Of a DNA stretch of 60,085 nt, positions 7,030 through 16,859 are shown piece after piece. Origin of the DNA: Acidobacteriota bacterium (GTDB taxonomy: Bacteria; Acidobacteriota; Thermoanaerobaculia; Gp7-AA8); contig JAJPHC010000021.1 in assembly GCA_021325515.1 (NCBI GenBank), forward strand, positions 1 through 60,085, written 5' to 3'. Made by a program: the position numbers and the translations under genes. The notes under the pieces were generated by a model that saw only the letters and a list, made by a program, of their open reading frames with translations, was not told the origin of the DNA and ran no database searches. How positions within the stretch are numbered: position 1 is the first letter of the stretch; each line of letters starts with the position of its first letter.

Positions 7030-8454
7030 ATGCTGCGAATCGTCCTCGGGCTCGGTGCGGTCACGGTTCTGACCGTCATCCTTCTGATGCTCGGCAAGCG
7101 CCATGCGCGGCGGCTGCAGCGGGCGCGCCGGATCCGCATCGATCGATTCAAGCTCAAGCGTCAGCACGCCGACATCGAGCTCCAGGTGTTCGGCCATCGC
7201 GAGGTCGTCCATGCGATCCAGCGCTATGCGCGCGAGAATCGCGTCTCGACCGATCAGGCGACGAAGGTCGCCAGGACCTATCTGCGCGAGATCGTTCCGA
7301 AGTTCAACCTGCTGGCCTACTACCGTTTCGGCGCGCCCATCGCCCGCGCGATCATGCACTTCCTCTACCGTCCCGTGGTCGAGCGGACACCGATCCGCGA
7401 TTTCAATCAGGTCGCAGCCAAAGGGACGGTCGTCGTCTACTGCATCAACCACCGCTCGAACGCCGACTACGTGCTCGTCGCGCACATGCTCTTCAAGTTC
7501 ATCTCGCTGTCCTACGCGGTCGGAGAGTGGGCGCGCGTCTGGCCGTTGAATCATCTCTTCAAGTGGTTCGGCGCCTACTTCATCCGCCGCCGCTATCGCG
7601 AGCCGCTCTATCACGCAGTCCTTTCGAGCTTCGTGCAGACGATCACCAGCAATGGCGTGACGCAGGGCATCTTTCTCGAAGGCGGCCTCACGCGCGACGG
7701 CGCATTCCAGAAGCCGAAGCTCGGGATGCTCGACTACATCGTCGGCTCCAAACGCGATCCGGAGTTCGACTCGCTGCTCGTGCTGATGCCGACGGCGATC
7801 AATTACGACCGCGTGCTCGAGGATCGCAATCTCACCGAAGAGCTCGTCGGGAAAGAAGATCGCTCGACGAAGATCGAGAAGCTCAACACGACGCTCGAGT
7901 TTCTCTTCAAGAATCTCGTGCGCAGCTTCGTGAAGCGATTCAAGCGGTACGGCTATGCGGTCGTGACGTTCGGCACGCCGATCATCGTCGATGACTTCAT
8001 CCACGAGCATCCGTCGATCCTCGCGCCCACGTTCGAGGAGCGGAAAGGTCCATTGACGGAGCTCGCCGAGAAGGTGATGCACGAGATCTCGAACGTGCTC
8101 CCGCTGACGCCGGTGACGCTCGTCGCGCGTGTCTTCACGAAGCTCGAGTCCTGCACGGAAGCCGAGATGGCGGCGGCTCTCGATGCCGAGCGCAAGGCGT
8201 TCGCCGATCGCGTCTGGCTCACCCGCGAGCACAACGGCGCCGAGATCTGGGAATCCGCGCGCGCGATCCTGCAGCTCCGCCATCTCGTGGACGAACGCGA
8301 TGGACGATGGAGCTGGAACCCGGAAGAGCGCCTGCTGCGCGACTACTACGCGAACTCGCTGCTGACGTTCGAGGAAGTGAAGGCGAGAGGGTGGCCGGAG
8401 CGGAGGCGGGATGAAAAGGTCGTGGCCGCAGTCAAAGAGGCGATGGGAGGATAG
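7030..8454 (+). CDS. glycerol-3-phosphate / phospholipid acyltransferase (PlsB-like)
   Basis: 474 aa. N-terminal membrane anchor (residues about 4-22). Acyltransferase motif I is H141-RSNA-D146 (HX4D), followed by RRYREPLYHAV (motif II-like), GIFLEGGLTRDG (motif III) and LMPTAINYDRV (motif IV), as in the PlsB/GPAT branch of the glycerolipid acyltransferases. A C-terminal helical domain of about 170 residues follows. It would acylate glycerol-3-phosphate at the inner membrane in phospholipid synthesis; it is shorter than E. coli PlsB (about 800 aa). The last codons and the TAG stop are formed by the dispersed repeat at 8442-8521. Confidence 0.85.
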   Translation: MLRIVLGLGAVTVLTVILLMLGKRHARRLQRARRIRIDRFKLKRQHADIELQVFGHREVVHAIQRYARENRVSTDQATKVARTYLREIVPKFNLLAYYRFGAPIARAIMHFLYRPVVERTPIRDFNQVAAKGTVVVYCINHRSNADYVLVAHMLFKFISLSYAVGEWARVWPLNHLFKWFGAYFIRRRYREPLYHAVLSSFVQTITSNGVTQGIFLEGGLTRDGAFQKPKLGMLDYIVGSKRDPEFDSLLVLMPTAINYDRVLEDRNLTEELVGKEDRSTKIEKLNTTLEFLFKNLVRSFVKRFKRYGYAVVTFGTPIIVDDFIHEHPSILAPTFEERKGPLTELAEKVMHEISNVLPLTPVTLVARVFTKLESCTEAEMAAALDAERKAFADRVWLTREHNGAEIWESARAILQLRHLVDERDGRWSWNPEERLLRDYYANSLLTFEEVKARGWPERRRDEKVVAAVKEAMGG

Positions 8455-8521
8455 GACCTATGGGACCTATACGACCTATGGGGAGCCACCCATAGGTCCT
8501 ATAGGTCCCATAGGTCCCATT
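8442..8521. repeat. ACCTATAGG-type hairpin repeat, copy 2
   Basis: GATGGGAGGATAGGACC, then repeated ACCTATGGG units, a short GAGCCA loop and complementary CCCATAGGTCC units. It overlaps the end of the acyltransferase gene, whose stop TAG (8452-8454) lies inside the repeat. Located between convergent genes, so a role as bidirectional transcript 3' end is possible; there is no T-tract. Confidence 0.85.
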
Positions 8522-8525
8522 TGTC

Positions 8526-9167
8526 CTACGCCGTCACCGAATCCAGAAACCCGTACAGCCGATCGAGCACCATGCCGGTCGCCTTCTCTGCCTGCGCCTT
8601 CTTCGCGTCGTCATCGCAAAGGCGTGCGAGCAGCTCGCGCGACGTCGCCGAGTGGTGCACATCCGCTTCCTCGTGCACGCTGAAGAACGCCGGGGCGCTC
8701 ATGCCGTAGTGCTGTGCGAGGCCGGCGATCTTCGCCTTTGCCACCGCAGGGATCTGCGACTCGTAGGCGTAGAGCGCCGCGAGTCCCTCGTGGAGCGCAC
8801 CTTCGCGCGCGAGTGACTGCATGCAGGCGATCAGCGACCGCGTGGCGTCGTTCGGCGAGCCGGCCTTCACCTCATCGCGCGAGAGGCCGAGGGATTCGCA
8901 GAAGCGGAGCCAGAGCTCGGGATGATTTTCGGGACCGCGCTCTTCCTCGATCAGATTCTCGAGCAGCAACTGGCGGACCGCAATGTCGTCGGTGTGCGCG
9001 TGGATGCCGCTGAGAAACGTGGGGAAGGCGAGCGCGTAATGCCAGTACTGCCGCGCGTACTCCTTCAGCTCGTCACGAGTGAGCGTGCCGCAGGTCCAGC
9101 GCTGATAGAACGGGTGGTCGAGAAGATGTTTGGATGCAATCCGGGCGTCGAGAGTGTCCAACGTCAT
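8526..9167 (-). CDS. CADD-family putative folate metabolism protein
   Basis: 213 aa with the heme-oxygenase-like TenA/PqqC fold. Signature: LLDHPFYQRWTCGTLTRDELKEYARQYWHY, LLENLIEEERG, YAYESQIPAVAKAKIAGL, and FSVHEEADVHHS, matching TIGR04305 (CADD). Characterised members (chlamydial CADD, NE1434) are metal-dependent enzymes that make para-aminobenzoate from their own Tyr for folate synthesis; E and H metal ligands in EEERG, YES and HEEADVHH are retained. The window contains no pabABC. Minus-strand TACACT lies upstream (9199-9194); GGAGGT abuts the ATG directly. Confidence 0.85.
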   Translation of the reverse strand: MTLDTLDARIASKHLLDHPFYQRWTCGTLTRDELKEYARQYWHYALAFPTFLSGIHAHTDDIAVRQLLLENLIEEERGPENHPELWLRFCESLGLSRDEVKAGSPNDATRSLIACMQSLAREGALHEGLAALYAYESQIPAVAKAKIAGLAQHYGMSAPAFFSVHEEADVHHSATSRELLARLCDDDAKKAQAEKATGMVLDRLYGFLDSVTA

Positions 9168-9268
9168 ACCTCCATGTGATTCGGGATTCGCGGAGTGTAA
9201 CTCATCAGACGGTGTTCACCGTCACCTCCCGCTGTCTGCTGCCTGCTGTCGGCTGCCTGACCGTTTGA

Positions 9269-9274
9269 TATGCT
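9269..9274 (+). promoter_or_regulatory. -10 hexamer TATGCT
   Basis: Ends 6 nt before the aconitase ATG, so transcription would begin at or next to the start codon. No Shine-Dalgarno precedes the gene. Confidence 0.5.
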
Positions 9275-9280
9275 CCAGCC

Positions 9281-12112
<2,832 letters not shown>

Positions 12113-12126
12113 TTGGTTCCGCGGTT

Positions 12127-12188
12127 GCGCGGGCTCGCGGGCTCGGAGGTGGAGTCCACCGCGAGCCCGCGTGACCGCGAGCCCGCGC
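12127..12188. repeat. GC-rich inverted repeat between aconitase and peptidase genes
   Basis: GCGCGGGCTCGCGG (12127-12140) is matched exactly by its complement at 12175-12188, with a second copy of most of that arm at 12159-12171. Could act as a transcript-end hairpin; no T-tract follows. Confidence 0.7.
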
Positions 12189-12195
12189 GACCTTG

Positions 12196-12201
12196 TATTC
12201 T
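12196..12201 (+). promoter_or_regulatory. -10 hexamer TATTCT
   Basis: Ends 10 nt before the ATG at 12212; no Shine-Dalgarno between. Confidence 0.45.
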
Positions 12202-12211
12202 TCCGCGCGCA

Positions 12212-14386
12212 ATGAGACGCGCACTGATCCTGCTCCTCCTCGCACTCCCTCTCTTCGCTCAGAAAAAAGAGCTGACTCTCGAATCACTCTACAGTTCCTC
12301 GGGGAAGGTCTATTACAGCGGTGCGGTCCAGAGCGGCTTTCAGTGGATCGACGACTCGTCGTTCTTCTGGCCGCGTACGGATGAGAAGGGGAAGCTCGTC
12401 GAATGGCAGCGCTTCGATGTGAAGAGCGGGAAGGTCTCGCGCTTCTTCGATACCGCTGCGATGCAGAAGGCGCTGGTGGAGGCGGGACTCGCCGAGGATG
12501 CTGCGATGGCCGCATCGAAATCGAGGGCGCAGAACTTCGACGCGAAGAAGGATGCGATCCTCGTCGAGGCGGCGAACGATCTCTTCCTCTACTCACTCGT
12601 GAAGCAGACGGCGACGCGGCTGACGTCGTCTCCGGCGCGCGAAGAGATCGCGACGTTCAGCCCTGACGGCCAGCGCGTCGCGTTCGTGCGCGACAACAAT
12701 CTCTGGGTCGTCGACATCGCGGGGCAGCGCGAGCGGCAGCTCACGACCGATGGCGGCGCGCTGATCCTCAACGGCATCCTCGACTGGATGTACGACGAGG
12801 AGGTCTACGGCCGCGGTACACAGCGCGGTTACTGGTGGAGCCCCGACTCGAAGCACATCGCCTTCCTGCATTTCGATGAGCGCGATGTGCCGGTGTATCC
12901 GGCGCTCGAGCAGCTCGAGTATCACCCGGCCGTCTCGCCGCAGTTCTACCCGAAGGCGGGCGATCCGAATCCCCACGTGCAGCTGATGATCGCCTCGGCA
13001 GCGGGCGGCGATCCCGTCACGGTGGACAACCATCGCTACACGAGCGGCGACTTTCTGATCGTGCGCGCCGGCTGGAACGGCGACGGCTCACAGCTCACGT
13101 ATCAGATTCAGAATCGCGAGCAGACCTGGCTCGATCTCGACATCGTCGGGCTCGATGGCGAGGGGAGCCGGACGATTCTCCGCGAGACGACGAAGGCGTG
13201 GGTCGATCCGATCGACAATCCGTCGTTCCTCGCCGACGGCTCGTTCCTCTGGCTGAGCACGCGCGACGGCTATCAGCACCTCTATCACTACAAGACCGAC
13301 GGCACGTTGATCGGACAGGTGACGAAAGGCGAGTGGGAAGTCGCCGAACTGCAGGGCGTCGACGAGAAGAACGGCTGGATCTATTTCACTGCGAACGAAC
13401 GCGCGAACATCGATGTCGATGTCTACCGGACGACTGTAGGACAAGCGCCCTCGCCTGTCCGTCTCTCGGACAAGGCCGGCAGGCATTCACCGAAATTCAA
13501 CCCATCCTTCACGCACTTCATCGACAGTTGGAACGACGTCATCACACCGACACAGGTGCGCCTCCATCGTGCGGACGGCCAGCTCGTGAAGGTGATCGAT
13601 GAGAATCCGGTTCTGGCGCTCACGCATCCGGAGTTCCTGCAGGTGAAGACGCGCGACGGCGTCACGCTCGACGCGCTGATGATCAAGCCGGCGAACTTCG
13701 ATCCGGCGAAGAAGTATCCGGTCTTCGAGTATCACTACGGAGGACCGCATGCGCCAGAAGTCCGCAACGCATGGCGTGGGACGAACACGCTGTTCCTGCA
13801 GTTGATCGCGAATCAGGGCGTCGTGGTCTGGCTCTGCGACAACCGCGCTGCCAGCGGCCGCAGCGCCGCTTCCGCATGGACGCTCTACAAGCATCTCGGC
13901 GAAGTCGAGCTGCGCGACATGGAGGATGGTCTCAAGTGGCTCGCGTCGCAGCCGTACATCGACGGCTCGCGGATGATGACGTACGGCTGGAGCTACGGCG
14001 GCTTCATGACCGCGTATGCCATGACGCACAGCAAGCTCTTCGTGGCCGGCATCGCGGGCGGCAGCGTCACCGACTGGCGCGACTACGACACCGTCTACAC
14101 CGAGCGCCTCATGCTGATGCCGCAGAACAATCCCGAGGGGTACAGGAACAGCTCACCGCGATTCGCGGCGAAGAATCTGCACGGCCATCTGCTGCTGATC
14201 CATGGCACGGTCGACGACAATGTCCATCCGCAGAACGCGATTCAGTTCATCTACGAGCTGGAAAAGGCGCAGATCCCGTTCGAGATGAAGCTCTATCCGG
14301 CGAGCGCGCATGGGGTGAGGAATCCTCTGCTCGTGTTCGATCTCCAGAAGACGATTCTGGAGTTCGTGAGGAAACAACTGCTGTAG
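12212..14386 (+). CDS. DPP-IV family exported serine peptidase (S9B)
   Basis: 724 aa with a signal peptide (MRRALILLLLALPLFA). An N-terminal beta-propeller (LDWMYDEEVYGRG and WSPDSKHIAFLHFDERDVP are DPP-IV hallmarks; DEEVYG carries the EE motif that anchors the substrate N-terminus) precedes an alpha/beta hydrolase domain with Ser594 (GWSYGGF), Asp668 (HGTVDDNVHPQ) and His700 (SAHGV). It would cleave X-Pro dipeptides in the periplasm. Residues 409-416 (VGQAPSPV) are encoded by a dispersed genomic repeat found also at 54488. The preceding 99-bp intergenic region holds a GC-rich hairpin. Confidence 0.95.
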   Translation: MRRALILLLLALPLFAQKKELTLESLYSSSGKVYYSGAVQSGFQWIDDSSFFWPRTDEKGKLVEWQRFDVKSGKVSRFFDTAAMQKALVEAGLAEDAAMAASKSRAQNFDAKKDAILVEAANDLFLYSLVKQTATRLTSSPAREEIATFSPDGQRVAFVRDNNLWVVDIAGQRERQLTTDGGALILNGILDWMYDEEVYGRGTQRGYWWSPDSKHIAFLHFDERDVPVYPALEQLEYHPAVSPQFYPKAGDPNPHVQLMIASAAGGDPVTVDNHRYTSGDFLIVRAGWNGDGSQLTYQIQNREQTWLDLDIVGLDGEGSRTILRETTKAWVDPIDNPSFLADGSFLWLSTRDGYQHLYHYKTDGTLIGQVTKGEWEVAELQGVDEKNGWIYFTANERANIDVDVYRTTVGQAPSPVRLSDKAGRHSPKFNPSFTHFIDSWNDVITPTQVRLHRADGQLVKVIDENPVLALTHPEFLQVKTRDGVTLDALMIKPANFDPAKKYPVFEYHYGGPHAPEVRNAWRGTNTLFLQLIANQGVVVWLCDNRAASGRSAASAWTLYKHLGEVELRDMEDGLKWLASQPYIDGSRMMTYGWSYGGFMTAYAMTHSKLFVAGIAGGSVTDWRDYDTVYTERLMLMPQNNPEGYRNSSPRFAAKNLHGHLLLIHGTVDDNVHPQNAIQFIYELEKAQIPFEMKLYPASAHGVRNPLLVFDLQKTILEFVRKQLL
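13436..13459 (+). repeat. dispersed GTAGGACARGCG hairpin repeat inside a gene
   Basis: 24 bp: GTAGGACAAGCG, then CCCTCGCCTGTC. The intergenic copy at 54488-54511 differs by one base (ACAGGC). GACARGCG pairs with CGCCTGTC around a CCCT loop. Here it is translated in frame as eight residues in the peptidase propeller. Confidence 0.8.
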
Positions 14387-14457
14387 CGACCCCGCCCGGC
14401 ATACCGTTCGCACACGCCGGGAATATGAGCAGTCCCGGCAGTGTCGATTGAAAACCA

Positions 14458-15684
14458 ATGACGACGATTGACGAACCGACGACGCACACCGGGAAGGCGT
14501 TCGAGCTTTCCCGTCGCGCCACCCTCATGCCCGCATCGCCGATCCGGCGCCTCGCGCCGCTCGCCGATGCCGCGAAGGCGCGCGGCACGCGCGTCTATCA
14601 CCTGAACATCGGCCAGCCGGACATCGAGACGCCGGCCTGCATGCGCGAGCGTCTGCGCCAGCTCGACGAGCGCGTGCTCGAATACTCGCCGTCGACCGGC
14701 ACTCCCGATTTTCTCCGCTCGCTGCAGCATTACTACGAGCACCGCGTCGGCGTGTCGCTCTCGACGTCGCAGATTCTCGCGACGACGGGCGGCAGCGAAG
14801 CGCTGCTCTTCGCGTTCATGGCCTGCGCCAATCCTGGCGATGACGTGATGATGCTCGAGCCGTTCTACGCGAATTACCGCTCGTTCACGACGATGGCCGG
14901 GCTGGAGATCGTCCCGGTGACGAGCCGCGGCCGCGACGGGTTTCACATCCCCGCGCGCGAAGCGTGGGAGCGTGCGCTGACTCCGCGCACGCGCATCGTC
15001 GCGCTCTGCAATCCGAACAATCCGACCGGCACCGTGTACGGGCCGGACGAGCTGCGCATGATCGCCGACTTCTGCCGCGAGCATGGACTCTTCCTCATCT
15101 CAGACGAGGTCTATCGCGAGTTCGTCTACGACGGAAAGAAGGCGATGTCGGCGCTCGAGCTCGAAAACGCGGAAGAGTTCGTGATCGTCGTCGACAGTCT
15201 CTCCAAGCGTTACTCCGCCTGCGGCATTCGCCTCGGCTCGCTCGTCACGCGCAACCGCGAGATCTACGACGCCTGCTGGAGAATGGCGCAGGGGCGCCTT
15301 TCACCTCCCGGCATCGCGCAGTTCATCGCGGTCGGTGCGATGGAGCTCGGCGAGGAGTACACGCGCGAAGTCGTGGCGGAGTACCAGCGCCGCCGCGACG
15401 TTCTCTACGAAGGATTGACCTCGATCCCCGGCGTCTTCCTCGCGAAGCCGGAAGGTGCGTTCTACTGCGTAGCGAAGCTCCCGGTCGACGACGCAAACGA
15501 GTTCGCCTCATGGCTGCTCTCCGATTTTCAGCACGAGGGAGCAACCGTAATGGTCGCCCCCGCCTCCGGCTTCTACGCCTCCGACCTCGGCCGCAACGAA
15601 GTCCGGATCGCCTACGTGCTGAACGAAACGGACCTAAGGGCGGCGGTGGAAGTATTGAGGAACAGTCTTTCCGCGTACAAATGA
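14458..15684 (+). CDS. PLP-dependent aminotransferase, class I/II
   Basis: 408 aa of fold-type I. Landmarks: NIGQPDIETP near the N-terminus, TTGGSEALLFAFMAC (phosphate cup), NPNNPTGTVYG, SDEVYREFVYDG, and the PLP lysine Lys250 in SLSKRYSACGIRLGS; Arg in the C-terminal RIAYV binds the substrate carboxylate. This arrangement is that of aspartate/aromatic aminotransferases of subgroup I-gamma, so an aspartate aminotransferase-like role is likely but the amino donor cannot be fixed. The terminal TGA is followed within 6 nt by a dispersed repeat. Confidence 0.9.
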   Translation: MTTIDEPTTHTGKAFELSRRATLMPASPIRRLAPLADAAKARGTRVYHLNIGQPDIETPACMRERLRQLDERVLEYSPSTGTPDFLRSLQHYYEHRVGVSLSTSQILATTGGSEALLFAFMACANPGDDVMMLEPFYANYRSFTTMAGLEIVPVTSRGRDGFHIPAREAWERALTPRTRIVALCNPNNPTGTVYGPDELRMIADFCREHGLFLISDEVYREFVYDGKKAMSALELENAEEFVIVVDSLSKRYSACGIRLGSLVTRNREIYDACWRMAQGRLSPPGIAQFIAVGAMELGEEYTREVVAEYQRRRDVLYEGLTSIPGVFLAKPEGAFYCVAKLPVDDANEFASWLLSDFQHEGATVMVAPASGFYASDLGRNEVRIAYVLNETDLRAAVEVLRNSLSAYK

Positions 15685-15689
15685 AACGA

Positions 15690-15791
15690 GCGATGAACTT
15701 AACGATGAACGATGAACGATGAACGATGAACGGGGACGACGGGGAGCAGGAAACTTCGTCCCATGTTCATCGTTCATCGTTCATCGTTTCA
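15690..15791. repeat. GATGAAC-type hairpin repeat, copy 1
   Basis: Several tandem ACGATGA units, a core containing ACGACGGGGAGCAGG and CTTCGTCCCATG, then the complementary TCATCGT units. The second copy (59958 to the window end) has the same core in the opposite orientation. Confidence 0.85.
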
Positions 15792-15793
15792 GT

Positions 15794-15799
15794 TAGAGT
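15794..15799 (+). promoter_or_regulatory. -10 hexamer TAGAGT
   Basis: Ends 7 nt before the EVE-domain gene ATG, immediately after the repeat. Short-leader or leaderless start is implied. Confidence 0.45.
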
Positions 15800-15806
15800 T
15801 CCTCCC

Positions 15807-16229
15807 ATGAACTACTGGCTGATGAAGGTCGAGCCCTCGGCGTACAGCATCGATGATCTGAAGCGCGACGGTACTACGAGTTGGGAAGGCGTTCGCAATT
15901 ATCAGGCGCGCAATTTCATGCGCGACGAGATGAAGGCCGGCGACAAGGTGTTGTTCTATGCGTCGAACGCCGATCCGTCCGGCGTGACCGGTCTCGCTGA
16001 AGTGAGCAGGGAAGCGAGGCCTGAGCCGAAGGACCCGACGTGGTGCATGGTCGACATCCGCTACGTCGACAAGTTCGCCGAGGTGGTGTCGCTCGAGACG
16101 TTGAAGAAGACGAAGGGGCTGGAGAACATGCTCGTCACGAAAAAGGGGACGCGCCTGTCGATTCAGCCGGTCACGAAGAGCGAATACGACATCGTGGTCA
16201 AGCTGGGAAAGCGCAGGACGAGCGCTTAG
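15807..16229 (+). CDS. EVE domain-containing protein
   Basis: 140 aa, the entire length being one EVE (PUA-like) domain: NYWLMKVEPSAYSIDDLKRDG at the N-terminus, WEGVRNYQARNFMRDEMKAGDKVLFYASN, GVTGLAEVSREA. These proteins bind modified bases in DNA or RNA through an aromatic cage. In-frame codons upstream fall in the dispersed repeat and are unlikely to be translated. Its partner is unknown; the next gene, a macrodomain hydrolase, is 24 nt downstream. Confidence 0.92.
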   Translation: MNYWLMKVEPSAYSIDDLKRDGTTSWEGVRNYQARNFMRDEMKAGDKVLFYASNADPSGVTGLAEVSREARPEPKDPTWCMVDIRYVDKFAEVVSLETLKKTKGLENMLVTKKGTRLSIQPVTKSEYDIVVKLGKRRTSA

Positions 16230-16253
16230 CTTGACTGCCCTTGTGACCACACA

Positions 16254-16805
16254 ATGATCGAGGTCATCAAAGGCGACATCACGCGGCTCGAGGTCGACGC
16301 GATCGTCAATGCCGCGAACTCCTCCCTCCTCGGCGGTGGGGGAGTGGATGGCGCGATCCATCGCGCCGCCGGTCCGCAGTTGCTCGAGGAATGCCGGACG
16401 CTCGGCGGTTGTCCGGCCGGTGAGGCGCGTCTGACGCGCGGCTACAGACTCCCCGCGAAGTACGTGATTCACACAGTGGGCCCTGTATGGCGCGGCGGAA
16501 CGCACAATGAGCCGGAGATTCTTGCGTCGTGCTATCGCAACAGCCTCGCGCTTGCCGTGAAGCATGGTGTGAAGACGATTGCGTTCCCGGCGATCAGTTG
16601 TGGTGTCTATGGCTATCCGGTCGCGGATGCTTGTGCACTCTCTGTCCGTGTGACCGCCGAATTTCTATCGGCGCACAATGGCATTGAGCGCGTACTGTTC
16701 GTTGCGTTCGGCGACGACGTGTTCCAGTCATGGCACAACGCGCTGGTCCATCTGACCAATCTCACTGTTCGCAGGTCACCTGACACAGGTCCGGGTGATC
16801 ACTGA
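16254..16805 (+). CDS. macrodomain protein, O-acetyl-ADP-ribose deacetylase-like
   Basis: 183 aa. AVNAANSS-type loop is present as [26 protein letters not shown], followed by [25 protein letters not shown] and [13 protein letters not shown], all diagnostic of the MacroD/YmdB branch. Such enzymes remove acetyl from O-acetyl-ADP-ribose or ADP-ribose from proteins. The C-terminal 15 residues ([13 protein letters not shown]) are not conserved-looking. The stop codon is part of a hairpin leading into the cytochrome leader. Confidence 0.95.
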   Translation: MIEVIKGDITRLEVDAIVNAANSSLLGGGGVDGAIHRAAGPQLLEECRTLGGCPAGEARLTRGYRLPAKYVIHTVGPVWRGGTHNEPEILASCYRNSLALAVKHGVKTIAFPAISCGVYGYPVADACALSVRVTAEFLSAHNGIERVLFVAFGDDVFQSWHNALVHLTNLTVRRSPDTGPGDH

Positions 16806-16850
16806 CGCGACGAAGCGTCAGCAACAGGATGGCTCCCGTTCAACAGGGAG
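16802..16850 (+). promoter_or_regulatory. two-hairpin leader ahead of a multiheme cytochrome gene
   Basis: CTGACGC (16802-16808) pairs with GCGTCAG (16815-16821). Then CTCCC (16833-16837) pairs with GGGAG (16846-16850), which is the Shine-Dalgarno of the gene at 16860. The second stem could hide the ribosome site; the first could be the macrodomain gene terminator. Confidence 0.5.
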
Positions 16851-16859
16851 GAGTCATCG

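Noticed and set aside
9231-9262. CTGCTGCC-rich run before aconitase, with similar short runs near 45811, 51853 and 53733
   Set aside because: Similarity is limited to simple GCTGCC repeats; no defined unit or structure.
16802-16859. Cyclic-di-GMP (GEMM) riboswitch before the cytochrome gene
   Set aside because: Such riboswitches often precede cytochrome genes, but the conserved GEMM core bases are absent; only two plain hairpins are visible.
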